Below, in pieces: positions 39,558-48,913 of a DNA stretch of 58,668 bases (its first letter is position 1; each line of letters opens with the position of its first letter). The notes below the pieces were generated by a model that saw nothing but the letters and a program-made list of their open reading frames with translations, searched no databases and was not told where the DNA came from. Location of the stretch: the NCBI RefSeq assembly GCF_020103725.1, contig NZ_JAHXBG010000045.1:1-58668 (forward strand), read 5' to 3'. The translations under genes and the position numbers were made by a program. The DNA is from Hyalangium gracile. GTDB taxonomy: Bacteria > Myxococcota > Myxococcia > Myxococcales > Myxococcaceae.

Positions 39558-41299
39558 TGGATACCGCACTCCAACCCACGCGAGACATCCAGGAGTTCCT
39601 GGCCGAGCACGCCCGCAAGGAGCTGCTGCGGCTGGTGGTGGTGGGCTCGGTGGACGATGGGAAGTCCACGCTGATCGGCCGTCTGCTCTACGAGTGCGAC
39701 GGGCTGTTCGAGGATCAGATCTCCGCGGTCCGCCGCGCCACCGCGAAGCGCGCTGCGGCCAACGAGGGCGCCACCCACACGTCGGAGCTGCTGGCCCGAG
39801 GGCTCCAGGCCGCGGCCAGCGCGGAGCTGCCACGCGAGGAGGAGATCGACTTCTCGCTCTTCACCGACGGCCTGCGCGCCGAGCGCGAGCAGGGCATCAC
39901 CATCGACGTGGCGTACCGGTACTTCTCCACGCCGCGCCGCAAGGTCATCGTCGCGGACACGCCGGGACACATCCAGTACACGCGCAACATGGCCACGGGC
40001 GCCTCCACGGCGGACGCGGCGGTCATCCTGGTGGACGCGCGGCTGGGCGTGCTGCCGCAGACGCGGCGGCATGCGTACATCGCCTCGCTGCTGGGCATCC
40101 CGTACCTGGCCGTCGCGGTGAACAAGATGGACCTGGTGGACTTCGACCGGGTCATCTTCGAGCGAATCGGCGCGGAGCTGGCCGAGTTCGCCCGGACGCT
40201 GGGGTTCACGCAGGTGCGCCTGTTCCCCGTCAGCGCGAGCAAGGGGGACAACATCACCCGCGCGAGCGCCCGTACGCCCTGGCATGAGGGCGGCACGCTG
40301 CTGGGCTGGCTGGAGTCCCTGCCCCACCAGCGCCGGCAGGACGAGGCCCCGTTCCGCTTCCCCGTCCAGTACGTGCTGCGCCCGCACCTGGACTACCGCG
40401 GGTTCGCCGGGCAGATCGCCTCGGGCACCGTGCGCGTGGGGGATGAGGTGATGGTGCTACCCTCGCAGCGGAGGACCCGGGTGGCGGCCATCGACACCTT
40501 CGAGGGCTCGCTCCAGGAGGGCAGCGCGCCCTTCTCCGTGACGCTGCGCCTGGCCGACGAGGTCGACGTCAGCCGCGGGGACGTGATTGCCCACATCGCC
40601 CAGCCGCCCAGGGCGCTCCAGCGCCTCGACGCGATGCTGGTGTGGTTCGGCGAGCAGCCCCTGGATGGCGCTCGCCGCTACCTGGTGAAGCACACCTCGC
40701 GCACCGTCCCGGCGACGCTGGAGAAGATCCTCTGGCGCAAGGACCTCGAGAACCTCACCGAGGTTCCCGCCGAGACGCTGTCGCTCAATGACATCGGCAA
40801 GGTGCGGCTCGTCTGCAAGCGCCCCCTGCTGTGCGACCCCTACCAGGACAACCGGACCACCGGGGCGTTCATCGTCATCGACGCGCTCACCCACGACACC
40901 GTGGCGGCGGGGATGATCCTCGGCGCCGCGGAGTCGGAGAGTGGCGCCCCGACGGGCTCGCTCGTCACCGCCCGGGAGCGCCGCGAGCGGCTGGGCCAGC
41001 GCGGTGGAGTCGTCCTCCTGCCGGAGGCGCCGGAGGCCGAGGAGCGGGCGTTCCAGCTGGAGCGTCGCCTGTTCGACCAGGGCCGGCACGTCACGGTCGT
41101 CCGAGGTGACACGGAGGTGGCGCTGACGCTGGCGGAGACGGGACTCATCGCCCTGCTCCACACCGTGGCGCCGCAGGCCCGGCGCGCGCTGAGAGATCAG
41201 CTCCGGGATGCCGGGCTTGGCGGCGTGGAGCTGGAGCCCTCGGCCGAGCTCGACGGCTGGGTGCGTCAGGTCCAGGCCGCGCAGGAGAAGGACTCATGA
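39557..41299 (+). CDS. cysN: Sulfate adenylyltransferase subunit 1 with vestigial APS-kinase-like tail
   Basis: A 580-residue GTPase. Residues 1-465 are CysN: GSVDDGKSTLIGRLLY (P-loop, about 30), EREQGITIDVAYRYF (switch), DTPGHIQYTRNM, NKMDLVDF, then EF-Tu-like domains 2 and 3. Usual CysN proteins have about 475 residues. The extra residues from about 469 follow the layout of APS kinase (GQRGGVVLLPEAPEAEERAF, ERRLFDQGRHVTVVRGDTEV, LAETGLIALLHTVAPQARRA). The kinase P-loop GxxGxGKS is gone (PEAPEAEER instead) and the domain is short. It is therefore probably a decayed CysNC fusion in which only the GTPase part is active. Confidence 0.92.
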   Translation: MDTALQPTRDIQEFLAEHARKELLRLVVVGSVDDGKSTLIGRLLYECDGLFEDQISAVRRATAKRAAANEGATHTSELLARGLQAAASAELPREEEIDFSLFTDGLRAEREQGITIDVAYRYFSTPRRKVIVADTPGHIQYTRNMATGASTADAAVILVDARLGVLPQTRRHAYIASLLGIPYLAVAVNKMDLVDFDRVIFERIGAELAEFARTLGFTQVRLFPVSASKGDNITRASARTPWHEGGTLLGWLESLPHQRRQDEAPFRFPVQYVLRPHLDYRGFAGQIASGTVRVGDEVMVLPSQRRTRVAAIDTFEGSLQEGSAPFSVTLRLADEVDVSRGDVIAHIAQPPRALQRLDAMLVWFGEQPLDGARRYLVKHTSRTVPATLEKILWRKDLENLTEVPAETLSLNDIGKVRLVCKRPLLCDPYQDNRTTGAFIVIDALTHDTVAAGMILGAAESESGAPTGSLVTARERRERLGQRGGVVLLPEAPEAEERAFQLERRLFDQGRHVTVVRGDTEVALTLAETGLIALLHTVAPQARRALRDQLRDAGLGGVELEPSAELDGWVRQVQAAQEKDS

Positions 41300-43149
41300 G
41301 CTCGCTTCCCGCCAAGGGGCCGGCGCGACCCTCCGGGCAGGCGCCCTCCGTCACGCCGTTCGTGACCGCGCTGCTGGGTGAGGAGCGGAGCGCGCTCCTC
41401 CAGCGGGTGGTGGAGGGGCTCGCGCCCGAGACGCTGAACTGGCTGAGCGGCTATCTCGCGGGGCTGGCCGCGCAGCGTGGCCCTCAGGAGCTCACGGCGG
41501 CCCCCGTGCCCCAGGCCGCCCCCGAGCAGTGGCTGACCATCGTCTATGGAACCCAGACGGGGAACAGCAAGCTGCTGGCCGAGCGCCTCAAGCACCAGGC
41601 GGAAGCCGCGGGCCTCTCGGTGCGCTTCTACCGGGCGGGGGAGTACCCGGTCCGGGAGCTGCAGAAGGAGCGCCTGCTCTACGTCGTCATCAGCACCCAG
41701 GGAGACGGAGATCCGCCGGACGACGCGCGCGGCTTCGTCGAGTTCATCCTCGGCAAGCGGGCCCCGAAGCTCGAGCAGCTCCGCTTCTCGGTGCTGGGGC
41801 TTGGGGACACGAGCTACCCCAAGTACTGCGAGATCAGCCGCAAGCTCGATGCGCGTCTCGCGGAGCTCGGGGCCACCCGCCTGCTGGATCGCGCCGACTG
41901 CGACGTGGACTTCGAGCCCGTGGCGAAGGGCTGGCTCGACCAGGCCGTGGGCCGCGCGAGCGAGACACTCGAGGCCCGGACCACCGCCGTGGTCACCCCG
42001 CTGCGCGGCCCCGCGCCCGCTCCGGCGCCCCGGTTCGGGCGTGACGCTCCGTACTCGGCGGAGCTCCTCGCCAACCAGCGCATCACCGGCCGTGGTGCCC
42101 TCAAGGACGTGCGGCACCTGGAGGTGTCGCTGGGCGACTCAGGGCTGAGCTACGAGCCCGGAGACTCGCTGGGCGTGTGGCCTCGCAACCCGCCCGAGCT
42201 GGTCGGCGAGTTCCTGTCGGTGCTCTCGCTCGACGGCGGCGCGGAGGTCTCCCGTGATGGGCGCACCCAGCCCCTGCAGCAGTGGCTGGAGCAGGAGCTG
42301 GAGCTCACCCGGCTGAGCCGCCCGTTCCTGGAGCGACATGCCGCGCTCGCTGGCAGCACGGAGCTCCAGCGCATGCTGACTCCGGAGGGCGCCGAGACGT
42401 TCCGCGCGCTCCTCAAGAGCCACCAGGTCATCGATCTGCTCCGCTCCTGGACGGCGCCGTGGACGGCGGAGGAGCTGGTCCGCACGCTGCGGCGGCTGAC
42501 GCCCCGGATGTACTCGATCGCGTCCAGCCAGAAGCGGGTCGGCGCGGAGGCGCACCTCACCGTGGCGGTGGTGGACTACGAGGCCTTCGGGACGCGGCAC
42601 CGCGGAGCGGCGTCGACCTTCCTGGCCACCCGGGCGGACGGACAGGACCGGGTGCCCGTCTTCATCGAGTCCAACGATCGGTTCCGCCTGCCCGCGGATC
42701 CGGACCGGGACATCATCATGATCGGCCCGGGGACCGGCGTGGCGCCCTTCCGCGCCTTCGTGCAGGAGCGCGCCGAGGTGGGCGGACGCGGCCGCAACTG
42801 GCTCTTCTTCGGCGAGCAGCACTTCCGCTCGCAGTTCCTCTACCAGACGGAGTGGCAGGAGGCCTTGAAGAAGGGCGAACTGCACCGCATCTCGCTGGCC
42901 TTCTCCCGCGACCAGGCGGAGAAGATCTACGTGCAGCAGCGCCTGCGCGAGGCGGGCAAGGACGTCTACGCGTGGCTGGAGGGCGGCGCCCACCTCTACG
43001 TGTGCGGCGAGGCCCAGCGGATGGCGCCAGACGTCCACGCGGCGCTCCTGGACATCATCTCCACCCAAGGGGGCCGGAGCCGCGAGGACGCGGCGGCCTG
43101 GCTCGACACCCTGCGAGACGAGCAGCGGTACCAGCGCGACATCTACTGA
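41296..43149 (+). CDS. cysJ: Sulfite reductase flavoprotein (alpha) subunit
   Basis: A 617-residue diflavin reductase. The flavodoxin-like FMN domain (about 75-220) starts IVYGTQTGNSKLLAERL and includes STQGDGDPPDDA. A linker and FAD domain follow with RMYSIASSQ and the segment after VAVVDYEAFG. The NADPH domain has MIGPGTGVAPFRAFVQE and LFFGEQHFRSQFLYQTEW. The C-terminus DTLRDEQRYQRDIY is the family's usual end. It passes electrons from NADPH to CysI. The start overlaps the cysN stop (ATGA). Confidence 0.94.
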   Translation: MSSLPAKGPARPSGQAPSVTPFVTALLGEERSALLQRVVEGLAPETLNWLSGYLAGLAAQRGPQELTAAPVPQAAPEQWLTIVYGTQTGNSKLLAERLKHQAEAAGLSVRFYRAGEYPVRELQKERLLYVVISTQGDGDPPDDARGFVEFILGKRAPKLEQLRFSVLGLGDTSYPKYCEISRKLDARLAELGATRLLDRADCDVDFEPVAKGWLDQAVGRASETLEARTTAVVTPLRGPAPAPAPRFGRDAPYSAELLANQRITGRGALKDVRHLEVSLGDSGLSYEPGDSLGVWPRNPPELVGEFLSVLSLDGGAEVSRDGRTQPLQQWLEQELELTRLSRPFLERHAALAGSTELQRMLTPEGAETFRALLKSHQVIDLLRSWTAPWTAEELVRTLRRLTPRMYSIASSQKRVGAEAHLTVAVVDYEAFGTRHRGAASTFLATRADGQDRVPVFIESNDRFRLPADPDRDIIMIGPGTGVAPFRAFVQERAEVGGRGRNWLFFGEQHFRSQFLYQTEWQEALKKGELHRISLAFSRDQAEKIYVQQRLREAGKDVYAWLEGGAHLYVCGEAQRMAPDVHAALLDIISTQGGRSREDAAAWLDTLRDEQRYQRDIY

Positions 43150-43161
43150 GCGAGCAGAGAC

Positions 43162-44850
43162 ATGAGCACGAACAAGCCCCCGGCGCTCTCCGAGACCGAG
43201 CACATCAAGGCGAAGAGCAACTTCCTGCGCGGGACGCTCGCCGAGAGCCTGGCCGACCCGGTGAGCGGCGGACTGGCCGCGCCCGACACCCAGCTCATCA
43301 AGTTCCACGGCAGCTACCAGCAGGATGATCGGGATCTGCGCGAGGAGCGCCGGCAGCAGAAGCTCGAGCCGGCCTACGACTTCATGATCCGCACCCGCCT
43401 GCCTGGAGGCGTCTGCACGCCGGCCCAGTGGCTCGCGCTGGACGCGCTCTCGAAGCGGTATGCGAACGGCACGCTGCGCATCACCACGCGCCAGGCCTTC
43501 CAACTCCATGGCGTCATCAAGACGGACCTCAAGCCCACCATCGCGGGAATGAACGCGGCGCTGATGGACACGCTGGCCGCCTGCGGAGACGTCAACCGCA
43601 ACGTGGTGTGCAACCCGAACCCGGTGGACTCGCGCGTGCACGAGGAGGTGTACCGCTGGGCGGTGCGCCTGTCCGAGCACCTGCTGCCGAAGACGCAGGC
43701 CTACTACGAGATCTGGCTGGACAAGGAGAAGGTGGCCGGCGGCGACGAGGAGCCCATCCTCGGCTCCACCTACCTGCCCCGGAAGTTCAAGGCCGCTATC
43801 GCGGTGCCGCCCATCAACGACGTGGACGTCTTCTCGCAGGACCTGGGCTTCATCGCCATCTACGAGGAGGACCGGCTGCTCGGCTTCAACGTCGTCGTCG
43901 GCGGCGGCATGGGCGCCACCCACGGCGACGCCGCCACCTTCCCGCGCCTGGCGGACGTCATCGGCTTCGTTCCGCCCGAGCAGATGCTCGTGGTCGCGGA
44001 GAACGTGGTGAAGGTCCAGCGGGACTTCGGGGACCGGACCAACCGCAAGCACGCGCGGCTGAAGTACACCATCGAGGATCGAGGCATCGCCTGGTTCGTG
44101 TCCGAGTTGGAGAAGCGGCTCGGCTTCTCCCTGCAGCCCGCGCGTCCCTTCACCTTCGAGCACAACGGCGACCTGTTCGGGTGGAAGCAGGGCCATGACG
44201 GGCGCTGGCACCTGACGCTGCGCCTGGAGAGCGGCCGGGTGGCGGACCTGCCCGGCGCGAAGCTGCTCACGGGGCTGCGGGAGATCGCCCGGGTGCACAA
44301 GGGCGACTTCCGGCTCACGCCGAACCAGAACCTCGTCATCGCGGGCATCCCGCCCGAGTCTCGCGCGGAGATCGAAGCGCTCGTGGCGGCCCATGGCCTG
44401 GATGGCTTCCTCCGCTCGAGCCCGCTGCTGCTCAACGCGCTCGCCTGCGTGGCGCTGCCCACGTGCGGCCTGGCCATGGCCGAGGCCGAGCGCTACCTGC
44501 CCACGATCGTCAGCCGGATCGAGGAGCGCCTGGCGGTGCATGGCCTGGAGAAGGAGAAGCTCCTCCTGCGCATCACGGGATGTCCCAACGGTTGTGCGCG
44601 CCCCTACCTGGCCGAGATCGCCCTCGTGGGAAAGGCTCCAGGCCGCTACAACCTGTTCCTGGGCGGAGATGTGCGTGGCCAGCGCCTCAACCGCCTTTAT
44701 CGCGAGAACATCGACGAGGCCGGCGTCCTCGGGGCGCTCGAGCCGCTGTTCGCCGCCTACGCGCGGGAGCGCCAGCCCGGTGAGGGCTTCGGCGACTTCA
44801 CGGTGCGCGCGGGCCACGTCTCCTCCCCTCCTCCTTCTCTTCCGAGCTGA
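43162..44850 (+). CDS. cysI: Sulfite reductase hemoprotein (beta) subunit
   Basis: A 562-residue siroheme/[4Fe-4S] protein. Two ferredoxin-like plus catalytic repeats are present: [39 protein letters not shown], and later [15 protein letters not shown]. The cluster and siroheme ligands are in [20 protein letters not shown] (Cys-x5-Cys) and [19 protein letters not shown] (Cys-x3-Cys). It reduces sulfite to sulfide with six electrons from CysJ. It starts 12 nt after cysJ. Siroheme would come from the two tetrapyrrole genes upstream in the operon. Confidence 0.94.
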   Translation: MSTNKPPALSETEHIKAKSNFLRGTLAESLADPVSGGLAAPDTQLIKFHGSYQQDDRDLREERRQQKLEPAYDFMIRTRLPGGVCTPAQWLALDALSKRYANGTLRITTRQAFQLHGVIKTDLKPTIAGMNAALMDTLAACGDVNRNVVCNPNPVDSRVHEEVYRWAVRLSEHLLPKTQAYYEIWLDKEKVAGGDEEPILGSTYLPRKFKAAIAVPPINDVDVFSQDLGFIAIYEEDRLLGFNVVVGGGMGATHGDAATFPRLADVIGFVPPEQMLVVAENVVKVQRDFGDRTNRKHARLKYTIEDRGIAWFVSELEKRLGFSLQPARPFTFEHNGDLFGWKQGHDGRWHLTLRLESGRVADLPGAKLLTGLREIARVHKGDFRLTPNQNLVIAGIPPESRAEIEALVAAHGLDGFLRSSPLLLNALACVALPTCGLAMAEAERYLPTIVSRIEERLAVHGLEKEKLLLRITGCPNGCARPYLAEIALVGKAPGRYNLFLGGDVRGQRLNRLYRENIDEAGVLGALEPLFAAYARERQPGEGFGDFTVRAGHVSSPPPSLPS

Positions 44851-44853
44851 CCT

Positions 44854-45921
44854 ATGTCCCCCATTGCTCATGAGCGCCGCTCCCTCTCCTGGCTGCTGAG
44901 CTCCTCCCTGCTGATCCTCCTGCCCGGCCTGCTGCTGGCGCTGAGCGCGTGCTCGAAGCCCAGCAACGCGGCGGGCGAGCCCCTTACCCTGCTCAACGTC
45001 TCCTACGACCCGACGCGGGAGCTCTACGAGGAGTTCAACGCCGCCTTCGCGAAGCACTGGGAGGCGACGCACGGCACGAAGGTGTCCATCAAACAGTCCC
45101 ACGGCGGCTCGGGGAAGCAGGCGCGCGCCGTCATCGACGGGCTGGATGCGGACATCGTCACGCTGGCGCTCGCCTATGACGTGGACATGCTCCACGACAA
45201 GGGGAGCCTGATCCCGGAGAACTGGCAGACGCGGCTGCCGAACAACAGCTCGCCGTACACCTCCGCCATCGTCTTCGTGGTGCGCAAGGGCAACCCCAAG
45301 AACATCCGCGACTGGGAGGATCTCATCCAGCCGGGCCTCGCCGTCATCACTCCCAACCCGAAGACCTCGGGCGGAGCGCGGTGGAACTACCTGGCGGCCT
45401 GGGGCCACGCCCTGCGCAAGGCCGGCGGTGACGAGGCCAAGGCCCGCGAGTTCGTCTCCAGCCTCTACCGCAACGTCCCGGTGCTGGACTCGGGCGCGCG
45501 AGGCTCCACCACCACCTTCGCCGAGCGCGGCCTCGGGGACGTGCTCATCGCCTGGGAGAACGAGGCGCTCCTGCTCACCGACGAGGTGGGCAAGGACAAG
45601 TTCGAGATCATCGTCCCGTCCGACACCATCCTCGCCGAGCCGCCCGTCACCATCGTGGACAAGAACGTCGATCGGCGGGGGACCCGGGCGGTCGCGGAGG
45701 CCTACCTCCAGTACCTCTACTCGGACGCGGGCCAGGAACTGGCCGCGAAGCACCACTACCGCCCGCGCTCGCAGGCCATCGCCGCGAAGTACGCCAGCCA
45801 CTTCCCCACCGTGAGCCTCTTCACCATCGATGAGGTGCTCGGCGGCTGGAAGAAGGCGCAGAAGGCGCACTTCGACGACGGCGGCGTGTTCGATCTCATC
45901 TACGCTCCCAAGGCGCAGTGA
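44854..45921 (+). CDS. sbp: Sulfate ABC transporter substrate-binding lipoprotein
   Basis: A 355-residue periplasmic binding protein of the Sbp/CysP family with a lipobox (LALSAC). [20 protein letters not shown] is the family's N-terminal signature. Sulfate-contacting segments include [34 protein letters not shown] and [15 protein letters not shown]. It captures sulfate (or thiosulfate) for CysTWA. It begins 3 nt after cysI stops. I use sbp because the family cannot be split from CysP by eye. Confidence 0.9.
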   Translation: MSPIAHERRSLSWLLSSSLLILLPGLLLALSACSKPSNAAGEPLTLLNVSYDPTRELYEEFNAAFAKHWEATHGTKVSIKQSHGGSGKQARAVIDGLDADIVTLALAYDVDMLHDKGSLIPENWQTRLPNNSSPYTSAIVFVVRKGNPKNIRDWEDLIQPGLAVITPNPKTSGGARWNYLAAWGHALRKAGGDEAKAREFVSSLYRNVPVLDSGARGSTTTFAERGLGDVLIAWENEALLLTDEVGKDKFEIIVPSDTILAEPPVTIVDKNVDRRGTRAVAEAYLQYLYSDAGQELAAKHHYRPRSQAIAAKYASHFPTVSLFTIDEVLGGWKKAQKAHFDDGGVFDLIYAPKAQ

Positions 45922-46775
45922 GCCGCAGCCCCGCCATGGCCTCCCGCGCTCGCCGCCGCATCCTCCCCGGCTTCGGACTGTCGCTGGGCATGAGCTGGCT
46001 CTACCTGGGCCTGCTCGTGCTCCTGCCGCTGTCCGGCCTGTTCCTGAAGACGTTCACCCTGACGTGGGCGCACTTCTGGGAGGCCGTGGCCTCGCCGCGA
46101 GCCCTGGCCGCGTACCGGCTCACCTTCGGAGCCGCGGCGGTGGCCGCGCTGCTCAACGCCGTGTTCGGTCTGCTCGTGGCCTGGGTGCTGGTACGCTACC
46201 GCTTCCCCGGCAAGAGCCTGGTGGATGCCCTGGTGGACCTGCCGTTCGCCCTGCCCACGGCGGTCGCGGGGCTGACGCTCACCAGCCTGTACTCGCGCAA
46301 CGGCTGGTATGGGCACTACCTCGAGGCCGCTGGCATCCAGGTGGCCTTCACCTCCCTGGGTGTGGTGGTGGCGCTCACCTTCATCGGGCTGCCCTTCGTG
46401 GTGCGTACCGTGCAGCCGGTGCTCGAGGACATCGACGCGGACGTGGAGGAGGCGGCCGCCACGCTCGGGGCGACGCCCTGGCAGACCTTCACGCGCGTCA
46501 TCTTCCCCGCCGTCCTGCCGGCGCTGCTGAGCGGCTTCACCCTGGCACTCGCGCGAGCCATCGGTGAGTACGGCTCCGTCGTCTTCATCTCCGGCAACAT
46601 GCCCATGCGTACGGAGATCGCTCCGCTGCTCATCGTCACGCGGCTGGAGCAGTACGACTACGCGGGTGCCACGGCCATCGCGGTCGTGATGCTCACCGCC
46701 TCGTTCGCGCTGCTGCTGGCCATCAACCTGCTCCAGCGCTGGACCCAGCGCCGGTTCGAAGTCCGGCCCGGATAG
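45918..46775 (+). CDS. cysT: Sulfate ABC transporter permease CysT
   Basis: A 285-residue inner-membrane permease with six helices (for example [40 protein letters not shown]). The EAA loop is [20 protein letters not shown], which contacts the ATPase. The GTG at 45918 overlaps the sbp stop (GTGA) with AAGG just upstream. An ATG at 45936 is an alternative. It forms the channel with CysW. Confidence 0.92.
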   Translation: MSRSPAMASRARRRILPGFGLSLGMSWLYLGLLVLLPLSGLFLKTFTLTWAHFWEAVASPRALAAYRLTFGAAAVAALLNAVFGLLVAWVLVRYRFPGKSLVDALVDLPFALPTAVAGLTLTSLYSRNGWYGHYLEAAGIQVAFTSLGVVVALTFIGLPFVVRTVQPVLEDIDADVEEAAATLGATPWQTFTRVIFPAVLPALLSGFTLALARAIGEYGSVVFISGNMPMRTEIAPLLIVTRLEQYDYAGATAIAVVMLTASFALLLAINLLQRWTQRRFEVRPG

Positions 46776-46780
46776 CTCCC

Positions 46781-47629
46781 ATGCATGCCCCCTCGCTCCA
46801 ACTCCAACGCAGGGCCCATGTCCAGGCCAGCTCCGCGCCGCTGCGCTGGCTGCTGATCGGTGGCGCCCTGCTGTTCATGGGGCTGTTCCTGTTCGTCCCG
46901 CTGGTGGCGGTCTTCACCTTCGCCTTCCAGAAGGGCGTGGGTGAGTACCTGAGCGCCCTGGCGACGCCAGAGGCCTGGGCCGCCATCCGGCTGACGCTGC
47001 TGGCGGCGGTGATCGCCGTCCCCATCAACCTCGTCTTCGGCCTGGCCGCCGCGTGGCTCATCGCCCGGTTCAAGTTCCGCGGGAGGGACCTGCTCCTCAC
47101 GCTGATCGACCTGCCCTTCAGCGTCTCGCCGGTGATCGCGGGCCTCATCTTCGTGCTGCTCTTCGGGCGGCAGGGGTGGCTGGGGCCGTGGCTGGCCGAG
47201 CATGACATCCACATCATCTTCTCCGTGCCCGGCATCGTGCTGGCCACGCTCTTCATCACGTTCCCCTTCGTGGCGCGCGAGGTGCTGCCGGTGATGCAGG
47301 CCCAGGGCAGCGACGAGGAGGAGGCGGCCCTCACGCTGGGCGCGAGCGGCTGGACCACGTTCCTGCGCGTGACGCTGCCGAAGGTGAAGTGGGGCGTGCT
47401 CTACGGCGTCATCCTCTGTAACGCGCGAGCGATGGGCGAGTTCGGCGCCGTGTCGGTGGTGTCCGGGCACATCCGCGGCGTGACCACCACGCTGCCGCTC
47501 CACGCGGAGATTCTCTACAACGAGTACGACTTCGTCGGCGCCTTCGCCGCGGCCTCGCTGCTGACGGTGCTCGCGCTCGTCACCCTGGTCTTGAAGAAGT
47601 ACGTGGAATGGAAGGCGGAAGCCTCATGA
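46781..47629 (+). CDS. cysW: Sulfate ABC transporter permease CysW
   Basis: A 282-residue permease with six helices (LLIGGALLFMGLFLFVPLVA and others). ALTLGASGWTTFLRVTLPKV is the EAA motif and LCNARAMGEFGAVSVVSGHI the conserved CysW segment. It begins 5 nt after cysT, and its stop overlaps the cysA start (ATGA). It partners CysT. Confidence 0.92.
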   Translation: MHAPSLQLQRRAHVQASSAPLRWLLIGGALLFMGLFLFVPLVAVFTFAFQKGVGEYLSALATPEAWAAIRLTLLAAVIAVPINLVFGLAAAWLIARFKFRGRDLLLTLIDLPFSVSPVIAGLIFVLLFGRQGWLGPWLAEHDIHIIFSVPGIVLATLFITFPFVAREVLPVMQAQGSDEEEAALTLGASGWTTFLRVTLPKVKWGVLYGVILCNARAMGEFGAVSVVSGHIRGVTTTLPLHAEILYNEYDFVGAFAAASLLTVLALVTLVLKKYVEWKAEAS

Positions 47630-48720
47630 GCGTCATCGTCGAGAGACTGACCAAGCGCTTCACCACCGGGGGCACTCCGGCTGTCTCGGACGTGTCCTTC
47701 CGGGCGCCAGCGGGCGCCATCACCACGCTGCTGGGCCCGTCGGGCGCCGGCAAGTCCACGCTCCTGCGGCTCATTGCCGGGCTGGAGTTCCCGGACGAAG
47801 GCAGCATCCAGATCGACGGGGTGGACTGCACGAGCCTGCCCGTGCAGAAGCGCGGCATCGGCGTGGTGTTCCAGAGCTACGCGCTCTTCAAGCACATGAC
47901 GGTGCGGGAGAACATCGCCTTCGGGCTGAGCGTCCGTCGGCTCCCGCGCGCGGAGTCCGAGGCGCGCGTGGACGAGATGCTCAAGCTGGTGCAGCTCGAG
48001 GAGCTGGGGCAGCGCTACCCGGGCCAGCTCTCGGGCGGACAGCGGCAGCGCGTGGCGTTCGCGCGAGCCCTGGCCATCCGTCCGAAGCTGCTCCTGCTGG
48101 ACGAGCCCTTCGGAGCGCTGGACACGCGCGTCCGCGTGGAGCTGCGCGAGTGGCTGCATGAGCTCCACGTACAGACCGGTGTGACGACGCTGCTGGTGAC
48201 GCACGACCAGGAAGAGGCGCTGGAGATCTCCCAGCACGTGGTCGTCATGGAGGAAGGCCGCGTGGCCCAGGCCGGCTCGCCCGCGGACATCTACGACCGG
48301 CCCGCCACGCCGTTCGTCGCCTCCTTCGTCGGCGGCACGAGCATCCTGAAGGGCCACGTCCGCGAGGGCCGGGCCGAGCTGGGCTCGCTCATCGTCGCCG
48401 CGCCCGAGAGCGCGCAAGAGGGCCAGGCCGTGCGCGCGTTCGTCCGGCCGCACGACATCAAGCTGGCGAAGAAGCCGCACGGCAACACCGTGAATGGCGT
48501 CAACGGCACCCACGGAGCCAATGGGGTCTCCACGGGCCGTGTGGAGCGGCTCAAGCCCGTGGGCGGACACGTGAAGGTCCTGCTCAAGCTGCCCACGGGA
48601 GACACCGTGACGGTGGAGGTGCCACGCAACGAGTTCGATCAGCTCGGCGTGGTGGAGGGAGACTCCGTGCACGCGGACGTGCGCACCGCCCGCGTCTTCG
48701 TGGGAGACTTCTCCATCTGA
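47626..48720 (+). CDS. cysA: Sulfate ABC transporter ATP-binding protein
   Basis: A 364-residue ATPase. Walker A is GPSGAGKST, the signature LSGGQRQRVAFARALA, Walker B LLLLDEPFGALD, with the switch His in LLVTHDQEEAL. The C-terminal TOBE-type region (about 280-364) contains an unusual Asn/Gly-rich linker (HGNTVNGVNGTHGANG). It energises sulfate import through CysTW. The start at 47626 overlaps cysW. It is the last gene of the operon. A weak hairpin at 48793-48807 (CGCCC/GGGCG) is the only terminator candidate before the next gene. Confidence 0.92.
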   Translation: MSVIVERLTKRFTTGGTPAVSDVSFRAPAGAITTLLGPSGAGKSTLLRLIAGLEFPDEGSIQIDGVDCTSLPVQKRGIGVVFQSYALFKHMTVRENIAFGLSVRRLPRAESEARVDEMLKLVQLEELGQRYPGQLSGGQRQRVAFARALAIRPKLLLLDEPFGALDTRVRVELREWLHELHVQTGVTTLLVTHDQEEALEISQHVVVMEEGRVAQAGSPADIYDRPATPFVASFVGGTSILKGHVREGRAELGSLIVAAPESAQEGQAVRAFVRPHDIKLAKKPHGNTVNGVNGTHGANGVSTGRVERLKPVGGHVKVLLKLPTGDTVTVEVPRNEFDQLGVVEGDSVHADVRTARVFVGDFSI

Positions 48721-48913
48721 GCGCTGTTCGCCTCAGCCCCTGGTGACTGCGCCCCTCACAGTGGGGGGGTGCGCCCTCTGCGGTGCGACACCCGCCCTCC
48801 TCGGGCGATATCTCCAAGGCGCTGGGATTCCTGAAAACCATGCACGCACTATGGAGGCGCGGAAGTTGCTCTTCCGCACGCTCCCTTGGCCTCGGTTCTC
48901 CAGGAGTGCATGC

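Noticed and set aside
42139-45870. A 1243-codon minus-strand frame opposite cysJ, cysI and sbp
   Set aside because: It is the longest open frame here but fully antisense to three well-identified genes, and its translation shows no motif.
48721-48913. A strong terminator after cysA
   Set aside because: Only a 5-bp stem (CGCCC/GGGCG, 48793-48807) without a T-run was found, too weak to list as a feature of its own.
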